The notes under the pieces: model-generated | Seen by the model: the letters and a program-made list of their open reading frames with translations, nothing else | Database searches by the model: none | Told to the model about the DNA's origin: nothing | Assembly (NCBI RefSeq): GCF_010550675.1 | Contig: NZ_JAAGOA010000031.1 | Location: forward strand, 1 to 64,000 | DNA: 64,000 nt | Origin: Phytoactinopolyspora halotolerans | Lineage (GTDB): Bacteria > Actinomycetota > Actinomycetes > Jiangellales > Jiangellaceae | Direction: 5' to 3' | Translations under genes and position numbers: made by a program | Shown: positions 19,302 through 28,131 of the stretch, piece after piece | Layout: every line of letters begins with the position of its first letter | Numbering within the stretch: position 1 is the stretch's first letter

Positions 19302-20081
19302 ATGACTCGACCGCACCCGTTGACGGCTATGAGAGAGCGGGAGTGGTCCGAGGCATGGGAGGAGCAGCAACGCATCGTCGACGAGAAGCTCAACTCGCAG
19401 CGGGGGAGTTGGCTACCGAACGTTGTCGAGGTGCGTCGCTGGGGCGCGCTGCGGTGGACGTCAGGGCGTCCGGGGCATGCTGCCACCTCGGGCCGGGCCG
19501 TCGCCGAGACCTATGTGGTGTTGCGGCCCGACATGCCGCAGGACACCACTGAGCGTGTCGTCGAGGTGCTGAAGGAGCCGGCGCCGACGCTCCGGCTGCT
19601 CGGTTTCGGACTGCAGCGGCACCACGTCATCGGCGCGGTGTCGGGTGCCGCGGTGGTAGGCGTCCTCGCCGCCGTCGCGGGCGCGGCCCTCGGCGCCGGG
19701 ATCGTCGGCGCCGTGCTGGGCCTGCTCCTCGGGGGCGTGGCGGGTGGGATCGCCGGAGCCCTGGGCGCTCGATACGCGGTCGACCGGCAGCGTTCGGCGG
19801 TGCTCGGTGACGAGGACCACATGCGCGTCATCGTCGGCCGGTATGCGCCGAAGTCCTGGTCGAGGCTGGTCGAGGCGGCATCGTCGCTGGAGGCGGCGTT
19901 GCCGGCCGGGGCCGGGAAAACGCTGGACGATCCAGACACGCAGACGGTGGAAGCGATGCACATCGCGATGTGGGAGGCCGCGGCGGTACTGGTCGGCTCC
20001 TCGGACCACACCGGCGTCGAAGTGCTGGCCGAGCGGATGGAAGGACTCGAGCGCGCCCACCGCGGCGCGGCGTCTCCATGA
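19302..20081 (+). CDS. Uncharacterised protein with glycine-zipper membrane segment
   Basis: About 259 residues from ATG 19302, which has GAGGGAG upstream; ATG 19281 is an alternative. I do not recognise the family. The N-terminal ~110 residues are soluble and charged. Residues ~112-155 form a long Ala/Gly-rich hydrophobic stretch (VIGAVSGAAVVGVLAAVAG, then AALGAGIVGAVLGLLLGG) with GxxxG spacing typical of glycine-zipper membrane hairpins. The C-terminal third is soluble. It stands alone, followed by the convergent DNA ligase 13 bp away. Confidence 0.7.
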   Translation: MTRPHPLTAMREREWSEAWEEQQRIVDEKLNSQRGSWLPNVVEVRRWGALRWTSGRPGHAATSGRAVAETYVVLRPDMPQDTTERVVEVLKEPAPTLRLLGFGLQRHHVIGAVSGAAVVGVLAAVAGAALGAGIVGAVLGLLLGGVAGGIAGALGARYAVDRQRSAVLGDEDHMRVIVGRYAPKSWSRLVEAASSLEAALPAGAGKTLDDPDTQTVEAMHIAMWEAAAVLVGSSDHTGVEVLAERMEGLERAHRGAASP

Positions 20082-20094
20082 GTGTCCGGCTGCC

Positions 20095-21636
20095 CTAGCC
20101 GTTCCACAACTCCCGGACGGTGCCGACGGTGTCGGCGTCGGACGCCGGTTTGTCGGGCCGGTGCCGCAGGACGCGGGCGAAGCGCAGCGCGATCCCGGCC
20201 GGGTACCGCGGCGAGGACTGCACGCCGTCGAACGCCACTTCGACCAGCAACTCAGGCTTGACGGGCACGACCCAGTGATCGGTCGGACCGTCCGCGATCG
20301 CCAGTAGCCGGTCCGTCTGCCAGGTGAGCATCTGGTCGGTCAGACCCTTGAAGGTCTTGCCGAGCATGACGAACCCGCCGGCCGGCCCATACGTGCCGTC
20401 AGGGTCGCGGGCACCGAGGTGCAGGTTGGACAGCCACCCCTGCCGTCTGCCGTGCCCCCACTCCGCGGCCAGGACGGCTAGATCCAGCGTGTGGCGCGGC
20501 TTGACCTTGAGCCAGCTCGCCCCGCGCCTGCCGGCCTCGTACGGGGCATCCAGAGACTTGGCGATGACACCCTCGTGGCCGTACTCGACAGCGTCGGAGA
20601 AGAACGCCGCAGCCTCCTCGGACGCTGCGGTGACGATCCGAGGGACGCGGTGCTGCGCCGGCAGGATGTCCGCCAGCGCGGCCCAGCGCTCGGCCGCGGG
20701 CCGGGCGACGAGATCCTGGCCGTTCAGGTGCAGGCAATCGAAGAAGAAGACCGACAGCGGAATCTGCTCGCGAGCCCGGGTCACGTCCGTGCGGTGACCG
20801 ACTCGTGAGGATGTGCGCTGGAACGGGAGCGGACGCCCTGAACCGTCGAGGGCGATCGCCTCGCCGTCGAGCACCACTGATGCCACCGGCAGCTCGAGGA
20901 CCGCTTCGACGATCTCCGGGACACGAGTGGTGACCTCGTCGAGCGTCCGGGTGAAGACGCGGACGTTCTGCCCGTCCCGGTGGACCTGTACGCGCACCCC
21001 GTCGAGCTTCCACTCCACCGACGTCTCGCCGAGCCTCCCGAGGGCGTCGTCGATGCCGGGCGACGGCGACGCCAGCATCGGACGGATCGGCGACCCGACC
21101 GACAGCCGGAACCGGTCGGCACCTGCCCGGCCTTCGGCCAGTACGGCTGCTGCGACCGGCACGAGCGCACCGGCGACCATCACCGCGCGACGGAGTTCGG
21201 CAGCGGGCATCTCGGCGGCTGCCGCTACCGCTTCGGTGAGCACGCCGTCCAGCGCACCCTGCCGAACCTCGCCGGTCACCAGACCGGCCAGCAGCCGCTG
21301 CTCGGCGGCGGTAGCCCGGGAGAGCAGATCACGGAACGCGGCCCGCTTGGCCGTGGTGGAGCCCTTGCCGGACATCTCGGCGATCGCCGCGAACGCCGCA
21401 TCGACCTCGGACACGGTCAGCGTGGCCTGCTCGGCGGGCCCGGGCATGTCACGGAGCGCCGCGTAGCCAAGACCAGTGCGGCGTTGCCGCAGCTCACCGG
21501 CGAGGAAACTCGCCGTGGCTGCGGCTTCGGCCGGGTCGGACCGTCGTAGGCAGTCCGCCAGCAGCCGGACCTTCTCCAGGCGGCTACTGACCTCACCGAC
21601 GGCGAGTGACGTCTCGGCCAGGTCAGCGAAGAGCAT
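20095..21636 (-). CDS. ATP-dependent DNA ligase (LigB-like)
   Basis: A 513-residue ATP-dependent DNA ligase. The adenylation site Lys210 is in EWKLDGVR. VVLDGEAIALDG and GHEGVIAKS fit nucleotidyltransferase motifs III and IV, and SWLKVKP is motif V. An N-terminal DNA-binding domain of ~190 residues precedes the catalytic core, and an OB domain follows. Length and layout match mycobacterial LigB and archaeal-like ligases. It complements the NAD-dependent LigA in actinobacteria, probably in repair. It is last in a same-strand run dinB, response regulator, kinase, protease, ligase, separated from the protease gene by 72 bp. Confidence 0.93.
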   Translation of the reverse strand: MLFADLAETSLAVGEVSSRLEKVRLLADCLRRSDPAEAAATASFLAGELRQRRTGLGYAALRDMPGPAEQATLTVSEVDAAFAAIAEMSGKGSTTAKRAAFRDLLSRATAAEQRLLAGLVTGEVRQGALDGVLTEAVAAAAEMPAAELRRAVMVAGALVPVAAAVLAEGRAGADRFRLSVGSPIRPMLASPSPGIDDALGRLGETSVEWKLDGVRVQVHRDGQNVRVFTRTLDEVTTRVPEIVEAVLELPVASVVLDGEAIALDGSGRPLPFQRTSSRVGHRTDVTRAREQIPLSVFFFDCLHLNGQDLVARPAAERWAALADILPAQHRVPRIVTAASEEAAAFFSDAVEYGHEGVIAKSLDAPYEAGRRGASWLKVKPRHTLDLAVLAAEWGHGRRQGWLSNLHLGARDPDGTYGPAGGFVMLGKTFKGLTDQMLTWQTDRLLAIADGPTDHWVVPVKPELLVEVAFDGVQSSPRYPAGIALRFARVLRHRPDKPASDADTVGTVRELWNG

Positions 21637-21708
21637 GTGACCAGTCTGCCGTCTCCCACCGACAATGTCGCCCGGCCCGTGGTCATGGGCCGGGCGGACC
21701 GCATCCGC

Positions 21709-23256
21709 TCAGGTGATCTCGGCGTCGCTGCTGAGCGTCAGCTCCACCGTCTGCTCCTCGCCGTCGCGGAGGTAGGTGAGCGTGACGTCGTCGCCGGGAC
21801 GGTACGAGCGGGTGGCGGCGATCAGCGAGACCGCGTCGCCGACCCGCTCGTCGTTGATCGCGGTGATGATGTCGCCCTCTTGCAGGCCGGCCTCCTCCGC
21901 GCTGCTGTTCGGCTCGACGCCGGCGACCAGCGCGCCCGCGGTGCCGTCCTGTGGCTCGCCGACCGAGATACCGATCCGGGCGTGGGTGGCCTCGCCGGTC
22001 TCGATCAACTCCTCGACGATCGGCCTGGCCAGGTCGACCGGGATCGCGAAGCCGAGTCCGATCGAGCCCGCGTCGGAGCCGGTGGTGAGGATGGAGCTGT
22101 TGATGCCGATCACCTCGCCCGCCATGTTGACCAGCGGGCCGCCCGAATTGCCGCGGTTGATCGGCGCGTCGGTCTGGATGGCCTGATGGTAGGTCTGCTC
22201 TCCCTGCTGCTCACCGGCGACGATCGGCCGGTTGAGCGCGGAGACGATGCCGGCGGTGACCGTGCTGTCCAGCCCGAGCGGCGCACCGATCGCCACGACC
22301 TGCTCACCGACGGCCAGTTGGCCCGAAGAGCCGAGGTCGGCCGGGGTGAGATCGGAGACGTCCTGAGCTTGGATGACCGCGAGGTCGGTCTCCGGGTCGG
22401 TACCGATGATCTCGGCCGGCGCCGTGGAACCGTCGCTGAAGGTGACCTCGATCTGGCCCTGGCCGCCGGAGGCGGCCTGTACGACGTGGTTGTTGGTCAT
22501 GATCTCGCCGTCTGAGGAGATGATCACACCGGTGCCGCCGGCGGTCTGGCCGAACGGACCGGCGCCGACGTTGATGGTGACCACACTCGGTGTCACCTGA
22601 GAGGCAACGGCTTCGACGCTGTCCAGCGGCGTGGCCTGGGGCTCGTCGGAGGCGGTGTCCGTGGTCTGCTCCAGACTGCTCCGCGCCGGCTCGTCGTCGG
22701 CGGAGTCAGTGAGCCAGACCGCGACGCCGGCGCCGGTCCCGCCGCCGAGGACGGCACCGAGCGCCAGCCCGGCCAGCAACATGCGTCCGCGCCCTTGGCG
22801 GGACGGCGACTGGTTGCCTGCCGGCGCGCTGAACACGGCCGTGTCATGGGTCGAGGTGCTCTGCGCGTCACCGTAGGCGGGACCGGCCCCGGACTGATGC
22901 GGCCCGGACTGATGCGGCCCGGGCGCGCCGCCGGGCGCTGCGGCGGCGCCGGCGTGCTCATGGCCCGCGGGCGGCTGCGCCGGGGGCGGGGTGCCGGGGG
23001 CGGCAGGCGCGGCGGGCCTGGGCTGCCACGGAGGCGGCGGACCCTGCGCTCCGGGAGAGTTGGACCAGCCGGTGCCACCCGCCTGCGACCGGCCGCCCGG
23101 ACCGTTCCCGCCCTGCTCGGCGGACGAGCTCTGCTCGGCGGACGAGCCCTGTCCAGCGGACGTGCCCAGCTCTGTGGACGACCCCTGTTCCTGGGGCTGA
23201 GTCGACGGGTCGTGGTCCGGCCTGTTCTCTGGCGTGCCGTGGCTTGTCTCGTTCAT
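21709..23256 (-). CDS. Membrane-anchored HtrA/PepD-type serine protease with PDZ domain
   Basis: A 515-residue S1C protease. A disordered Pro/Gly/Gln/Ser-rich cytoplasmic region covers residues 1-150 and is followed by a membrane helix near 160-182. The catalytic triad is His257 (TNNHVV), Asp291 (TDLAV) and Ser371 (GNSGGP). A PDZ domain occupies about 425-510. Such proteases clear misfolded envelope proteins. In mycobacteria PepD is the effector of MprAB, and the two-component pair here lies directly upstream on the same strand with 40 bp between. Regulation by that pair is inferred. The N-terminal tail has repeated SSAEQ units. Confidence 0.93.
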   Translation of the reverse strand: MNETSHGTPENRPDHDPSTQPQEQGSSTELGTSAGQGSSAEQSSSAEQGGNGPGGRSQAGGTGWSNSPGAQGPPPPWQPRPAAPAAPGTPPPAQPPAGHEHAGAAAAPGGAPGPHQSGPHQSGAGPAYGDAQSTSTHDTAVFSAPAGNQSPSRQGRGRMLLAGLALGAVLGGGTGAGVAVWLTDSADDEPARSSLEQTTDTASDEPQATPLDSVEAVASQVTPSVVTINVGAGPFGQTAGGTGVIISSDGEIMTNNHVVQAASGGQGQIEVTFSDGSTAPAEIIGTDPETDLAVIQAQDVSDLTPADLGSSGQLAVGEQVVAIGAPLGLDSTVTAGIVSALNRPIVAGEQQGEQTYHQAIQTDAPINRGNSGGPLVNMAGEVIGINSSILTTGSDAGSIGLGFAIPVDLARPIVEELIETGEATHARIGISVGEPQDGTAGALVAGVEPNSSAEEAGLQEGDIITAINDERVGDAVSLIAATRSYRPGDDVTLTYLRDGEEQTVELTLSSDAEIT

Positions 23257-23296
23257 GGTTCAACCTTCCCCGGTGACTCTGAGAACATGCTGAATT

Positions 23297-24817
23297 TCAC
23301 GCTAAGGAAGCCGAAGAAGGCGGCTCGGCCTCTGTCGGCGGTGGGGAACCGGGCAGATACATGGTGAGCCGTGCACCGCCGGACGGAGCGCGCCCCGCGG
23401 ACACCCGCCCATCATGCCGCTCGGCGGCGGTGCGCACGATCGCCAGCCCGAGGCCCGAACCGGGGCGGCCGCGCGCCTCGGAGGAGCGATAGAACCGTTC
23501 GAAGACGTGCGGCAGGTCCTCGTCCGCGATGCCCGGCCCCTCGTCGTCCACTTCGAGCGTGCCGGAGTGCAGCCGGACCGTGACGGTGCCGTCGCTGGGA
23601 CTGTACTTCGCCGCGTTGTCCAGCAAGTTGGTGACCGCTCGGCCGATCACATGCGGGTCGCCGTGCACGTTCCACGGCCGTAGGTCGGCGGTGAAGGTCA
23701 CGCTCGGCGCGCGCCGCCTGACTCGGGTGAGCGCGTCTCGCACCACGTCCGCGAAGTCCAGCTGCTCGCGGGACTCCCGCGGCGGATCCTCCCGGGACAG
23801 CTCGACCAGGTCGCCCATGAGCTGCGAGAGCTCCTCGGCCTGTGCGCGGACGTCATCGATGATCTGTGCCCGGTCGGCGGGAGGCAGCCGGTCGCCTTCG
23901 CGATCGCTCTGCGCGAGCAGATCAAGATTGGTACGCATGCTGGTCAGCGGTGTGCGCAGCTCGTGCCCCGCGTCGGCGACGAGGCGGGCCTGGCGGGCGC
24001 GCGCGTCGTTGAGGGCGGACAACATCTCGTTGAAGGAGTACGCCAGCCGGGCGATCTCGTCCTTGCCCTCGACCTCGATCGGGTCCAGCCGCTGGGTCCG
24101 GGCGACGTGTTCGGCCGCCTCGGTCAGCCGTCGCACCGGGCGCAGACCGGCCTGCGCGACCGACAGCCCGGCCCACGTCGCTCCGACGACGCCGATGCCG
24201 CCCACCAGCAGGGAGACGATCCGCACCCGGTCCAGGATCCACTCCGACTGCGCCATCGATTGCCCGACGACCAGCGCGAACCTGTCGCTGGCCCGAACGG
24301 ACAGCATGCGGTAGTTCTCGCCTTTCAAGTCGGCCGTGCGGATGTGATGGTCTTCCCGGCCCTGGGCGACGGCGAGCTCAGGCTCGCCGACGGGTAGTGC
24401 GCTCTCCTCGCCCCGCGGAAGGATCAGTTCGCTGTTGCTGCCCATGTAGGCGACCCGCGTGTCGCTGGCGAGGAACGCCTCGGATGGGATCTGTACCAGC
24501 GAGGACGGACCCAAGCTGGACGCCAGCGTGTCCGAGGCGCGCTTGTAGAGACTCTCGTCCACGCTGCGGACCAACTGTGTGGAGACGGTGAGGTACACCG
24601 CCAGCGCGGTGAGCGCCACGGCCACGCCGACGCAGAGTGCGGCGAGGGCGCCGACCCGGGTGCGCAACGACAGTCTGCTCCGCACGCGGCGATCGTCGCC
24701 ATCTGCGTCCTGGTGGACGTATCCCGACGACGACGGCGGCGGCGACGACGACGGCGGGGGAGGAGGCGGTGGAGGCAGTGGCCGGCCGTCGTCACCCGCG
24801 GCTGGGCCAGCGGTCAC
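23297..24817 (-). CDS. MprB-like sensor histidine kinase
   Basis: A 506-residue kinase with a GTG start overlapping the response-regulator stop by four bases. An unusual N-terminal Pro-run and Ser/Pro segment occupies residues ~12-32. Membrane helices are at about 55-78 and 190-212 around an extracellular sensor region. A HAMP domain precedes the His box [13 protein letters not shown] (near residue 285). N, G1 and G2 boxes ([25 protein letters not shown]) are intact. It is likely to sense envelope stress, by analogy to mycobacterial MprB, and to control the HtrA protease gene downstream. Confidence 0.92.
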   Translation of the reverse strand: MTAGPAAGDDGRPLPPPPPPPPSSSPPPSSSGYVHQDADGDDRRVRSRLSLRTRVGALAALCVGVAVALTALAVYLTVSTQLVRSVDESLYKRASDTLASSLGPSSLVQIPSEAFLASDTRVAYMGSNSELILPRGEESALPVGEPELAVAQGREDHHIRTADLKGENYRMLSVRASDRFALVVGQSMAQSEWILDRVRIVSLLVGGIGVVGATWAGLSVAQAGLRPVRRLTEAAEHVARTQRLDPIEVEGKDEIARLAYSFNEMLSALNDARARQARLVADAGHELRTPLTSMRTNLDLLAQSDREGDRLPPADRAQIIDDVRAQAEELSQLMGDLVELSREDPPRESREQLDFADVVRDALTRVRRRAPSVTFTADLRPWNVHGDPHVIGRAVTNLLDNAAKYSPSDGTVTVRLHSGTLEVDDEGPGIADEDLPHVFERFYRSSEARGRPGSGLGLAIVRTAAERHDGRVSAGRAPSGGARLTMYLPGSPPPTEAEPPSSASLA

Positions 24818-25500
24818 GGCGGGTCCTCCCGGGCGACGTAGCCGACGCCGCGGACGGTATGGATCAGCCGTGGCTCGCCGTTGGCCTCCGTCTTACGGCG
24901 TAGATACCCGATGTAGACCTCGAGCGAGTTGGCGGTGGTGGGGAAGTCGTATCCCCACACGTCCTCCAGGATCCGTTCCCGGGTGAGCACCTGCCGGGGA
25001 TGCCGCATGAGTAACTCGAGTAGCGCGAACTCGGTGCGCGTCAGCCGCAGCGGAAGGTCGCCGCGGCTGACCTCGCGGGTCACCGGATCGAGCCGGAGGT
25101 CGCCGAGCTGGATGGCGGCCGATTCGGGCGCTCCGGCCGGCGTCGCGCGGCGGAGCAGCGCTCGCACCCGGGCAAGCAGCTCTTCCAGCGCGAATGGCTT
25201 GGGGAGGTAATCGTCGGCGCCGGCGTCCAGCCCGGACACCCGGTCGGATACCTCGTCGCGCGCGGTGAGCATCAGGATCGGCACGTCGTTGCCGGCCGCA
25301 CGCAGCGCGCGGCACGTGGCGAGCCCGTCCAGGCCGGGCATCATCACGTCGAGGATGACCGCGTCCGGCTGGTGGTTGCTCAGATGCCGCAACGCGGACT
25401 CACCGTCCTCGGCGAGCTCCACCTGGTAACCGTTGAACGCCAGCGACCTCCGCAGTGACTCGCGCACGGCCGGGTCATCGTCGACGACAAGTACGTTCAT
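24814..25500 (-). CDS. MprA-like OmpR-family response regulator
   Basis: A 228-residue regulator beginning [16 protein letters not shown] at ATG 25500. The receiver domain has Asp8-Asp10, the phospho-acceptor Asp in VILDVMMPG (near residue 52) and Lys in LPKPF (near 102). The winged-helix output domain ends in [10 protein letters not shown]. The stop overlaps the kinase start. The start is five bases after the dinB stop, so the regulator is probably co-transcribed with the polymerase. It is MprA-like by order and similarity rather than by proof. Confidence 0.93.
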   Translation of the reverse strand: MNVLVVDDDPAVRESLRRSLAFNGYQVELAEDGESALRHLSNHQPDAVILDVMMPGLDGLATCRALRAAGNDVPILMLTARDEVSDRVSGLDAGADDYLPKPFALEELLARVRALLRRATPAGAPESAAIQLGDLRLDPVTREVSRGDLPLRLTRTEFALLELLMRHPRQVLTRERILEDVWGYDFPTTANSLEVYIGYLRRKTEANGEPRLIHTVRGVGYVAREDPP

Positions 25501-25505
25501 GGTGC

Positions 25506-26876
25506 TCAGTCTGCCTCCTGCAGGTGAGAAACGCCTGAGAGTTCCGGATCGTCGGCGGCGAACGTACGCACCGGACCGGGCGGCGTGTCGGCCGTCTCGA
25601 ACCGTACGGTGACCCTGCCGAGCCCGCTGCCCCACACCCAGCCGGGTCCAAGGCGGGCGTGGACGACGTCCATCCCGGGCACCCAGCGTCCGGCCGAGTG
25701 GACCGCCGCGTCGAGGTCCCCAGCGTCGTCGCCCTCGTCGCCCTCGTCGCCCTCGTCGGCGTCGTCGGCGTCGTCGGTGGGCGGCTGCTCGGATCCTTCG
25801 GCCGCGGAGAACAGATCATCCTGCACCCAATCGGAGAGCCCGGATACGCCCACCCCGAGCAACCGGATGCCTCCGGCGGTGTCGACCTCGTCGAGCAACT
25901 GCACGGCGAGACGGCTGATCGAGCGTGCGTCGTCGGTGGGGCCGGGCAGGGTCGCGGAACGAGAGAGCGTGGTGAAATCGTGCAGCCGGACCTTGAGCGT
26001 GATGGTGCGGGCCGAATGGCCGGAGCGCACCAGCCGGTCGGCCACCTTCTCCGCCAGCCGCCGGGTGAGCCCGGCGAGCAGTGCCCGATCGGTGATGTCG
26101 CGGTCAAAGGTGTCCTCGACGCTGATCGACTTGGACGCCCGGTCGGAACTGACCGCCCGTCCGTCGAGACCGTGGGCGAGCCGGAACAGCGAGCGACCGT
26201 GCGCCTCACCGAGCAGGTCGACGAGCTCGCCTTCCGCGATCCGGGCGAGGTCGCCGACGGTCCGCACGCCGAGCCGGGCCACCCTGGCAGCGGTGGCAGG
26301 ACCGACGCCGGGCAGGGCGCGGACCCCGAGCGGATGCAGTACGTCGAGCTCGGTTCCGGGCTCGATCACCATGAGGCCATCCGGCTTGGCCTGTTCGGAG
26401 GCGATCTTCGCCAGCGTCTTCGAACTGGCTGCCCCGACGCTCGCGGTGATCCGGGTGCGCGCGTGGATCGTGGTGCGCAGCCGCTCGCCGACCGCGCGGA
26501 CGCCACCGGGGGAGAGATCGGGGTGCTCGCCCGCCGCGAGATCGACGAACGCCTCGTCCAGGGAGAGCGGTTCGACCAACGGCGACAGCGCGCGCAACTG
26601 GTCCATCACCACCGTGCTGACCTTGCGGTAGGCGTCGAATCGGCGGGCCAGGAAAGCGGCGTGCCGGCACCGCGCGCGTGCCTCGGACATCGGCATCGCC
26701 GAGCGCACCCCGAACACTCGCGCCTCGTACGACGCGGTGGAGACCACACCTCGCGGGCCGAGGCCGCCGACGATCACCGGCCGCCCGCGCAACGACGGCT
26801 TGTCCCGCTGTTCCACCGCGGCGAAGAAGGCGTCCAGATCGAGGTGGAGAATGCTGGGTTCGCTCCGTGTGGTCAC
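25506..26876 (-). CDS. dinB: DNA polymerase IV (DinB, Y family)
   Basis: A 456-residue translesion polymerase starting at GTG 26876. The catalytic metal ligands are Asp13 and the Asp107-Glu108 pair (SLDEAF). [13 protein letters not shown] matches the fingers. A beta-clamp motif QDDLF lies near residue 352. After it comes an acidic low-complexity linker rich in Asp, Glu and Gly, encoded by a short tandem repeat (25720-25790). Then follows a C-terminal domain seen in actinobacterial DinB proteins ([18 protein letters not shown]). No LexA box was found upstream. Coupling to the two-component system just downstream is notable. Confidence 0.94.
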   Translation of the reverse strand: MTTRSEPSILHLDLDAFFAAVEQRDKPSLRGRPVIVGGLGPRGVVSTASYEARVFGVRSAMPMSEARARCRHAAFLARRFDAYRKVSTVVMDQLRALSPLVEPLSLDEAFVDLAAGEHPDLSPGGVRAVGERLRTTIHARTRITASVGAASSKTLAKIASEQAKPDGLMVIEPGTELDVLHPLGVRALPGVGPATAARVARLGVRTVGDLARIAEGELVDLLGEAHGRSLFRLAHGLDGRAVSSDRASKSISVEDTFDRDITDRALLAGLTRRLAEKVADRLVRSGHSARTITLKVRLHDFTTLSRSATLPGPTDDARSISRLAVQLLDEVDTAGGIRLLGVGVSGLSDWVQDDLFSAAEGSEQPPTDDADDADEGDEGDEGDDAGDLDAAVHSAGRWVPGMDVVHARLGPGWVWGSGLGRVTVRFETADTPPGPVRTFAADDPELSGVSHLQEAD

Positions 26877-27105
26877 CTGGTATCACCGGTGCCGGCCGCG
26901 CTCACGCATCACAGAATGCCACGGATACCTGGTCACGTGTTCGCCTCGTCCGGCGGGCGCGCTAGTCTCGGTCGCACTTGGTCGGTGTGTGTCACCGCAA
27001 GGCCAGGTCCCGGCCATAGGACTGCTCGGCGATTCGCGGTAGGTTCGCTTGAGCTGTTCGAGGAGCCTCGAAGCCAGCGTCGACTTGAGGGAAAGGCGAG
27101 ACACG

Positions 27106-27540
27106 ATGAGTGCCATCGTTGTGGGCTACGTGCCGAAGCCCGAAGGCCGGGCCGCGCTGCGGCGAGCCGCCGAAGAGGCGAAACTTCGTGGGGTCAGGCT
27201 GGTTGTCGTCCACTCTCAGCAGGCCGGTGACGGGTCGAACGACGCCTCCGCGCCCGCCGGTGACCTCGACATGCTGCGCCAACAGCTCGCCGATGCGGGC
27301 ATCGACACGGAGGTACGGCCGTCGGCCCCGGACGTCGATGTGGCCGAGGACCTGATCGATGCGGCCGAGAGCGCCGGCGCGGATTTCATCGTGATCGGCC
27401 TGCGCCGTCGCAGCCCGGTCGGCAAACTGATCCTCGGCAGCAACGCGCAGCGTATTCTGCTGGATGCGCCGTGTCCCGTGTTGGCGGTGAAGGCGGACGA
27501 CGCCGAACTCCAGGCGGGCGAGCTGGGTAGAGAGAGCTAG
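27106..27540 (+). CDS. Universal stress protein (UspA family)
   Basis: A 144-residue Usp-fold protein from ATG 27106 with GAGGGAAAGG upstream. The C-terminal ATP-binding signature is GLRRRSPVGKLILGSNAQRI (G-2x-G-9x-G type), so it probably binds ATP. It is the first of a tight three-gene run: the glycosylase follows by 15 bp and the phosphatase by a further 3 bp. General stress response is the likely setting. Confidence 0.9.
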   Translation: MSAIVVGYVPKPEGRAALRRAAEEAKLRGVRLVVVHSQQAGDGSNDASAPAGDLDMLRQQLADAGIDTEVRPSAPDVDVAEDLIDAAESAGADFIVIGLRRRSPVGKLILGSNAQRILLDAPCPVLAVKADDAELQAGELGRES

Positions 27541-27555
27541 AGGGGGCTTGACCTG

Positions 27556-28128
27556 ATGGTCGACCTGTATCTGTCCGGGGATCCGGACGCGGACGAACTG
27601 CTCGCCCGGGATCCCTTCGCGCTGTTGGTCGGCATGTTGCTGGACCAGCAGATTCCGATGGAATGGGCCTTCACCGGTCCGGCGACGATCGCCGCGCGCA
27701 TGGGCGTGGACCGGCTCGACCCGGCTGCTATCGCCGACCACGACGCGGAGAAGTTCTCCGCTCTGCTGGCGGAGAAACCCGCGGTGCACCGGTTCCCCGC
27801 CTCGATGGCCGGCCGGGTCCAGGCTCTGGCCGCCCACGTCGCGGCCAACTGGGACGGCGACGCGTCGCGCATCTGGAACGACGCACCCACCGGGGCCGAG
27901 CTGCTGGCCAGGCTCAAGGCGCTGCCCGGTTACGGCGAGCAGAAGGCCCGCATCATGGTGGCGTTGCTCGGGAAACGGTTCGATGTGTGCCCGGACGGCT
28001 GGCGCGAGGCCGCCGGGCCGTATGGTGAGGAGGGCTCGACGCGGTCGATCGCCGACGTCGTCGACGCGGACTCGCTCGCTCAGGTGCGCGCATTCAAACG
28101 AGAAGCAAAACGCAGAGCAAAGGGGTAG
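27556..28128 (+). CDS. HhH-GPD-type base excision DNA glycosylase-like protein
   Basis: A 190-residue protein of the actinobacterial HhH-GPD base-excision group. LLVGMLLDQQIPMEWAFTGP near residues 16-35 and the helix-hairpin-helix LPGYGEQKARIMVALLGKRF near residues 128-147 match the fold. The expected Gly-Pro-Asp segment is represented by DVCPDGW. It lacks a C-terminal iron-sulfur cluster. Substrate is unknown. It is between genes for a universal stress protein and a SpoIIE phosphatase, which suggests expression under stress. Confidence 0.85.
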   Translation: MVDLYLSGDPDADELLARDPFALLVGMLLDQQIPMEWAFTGPATIAARMGVDRLDPAAIADHDAEKFSALLAEKPAVHRFPASMAGRVQALAAHVAANWDGDASRIWNDAPTGAELLARLKALPGYGEQKARIMVALLGKRFDVCPDGWREAAGPYGEEGSTRSIADVVDADSLAQVRAFKREAKRRAKG

Positions 28129-28131
28129 GTC

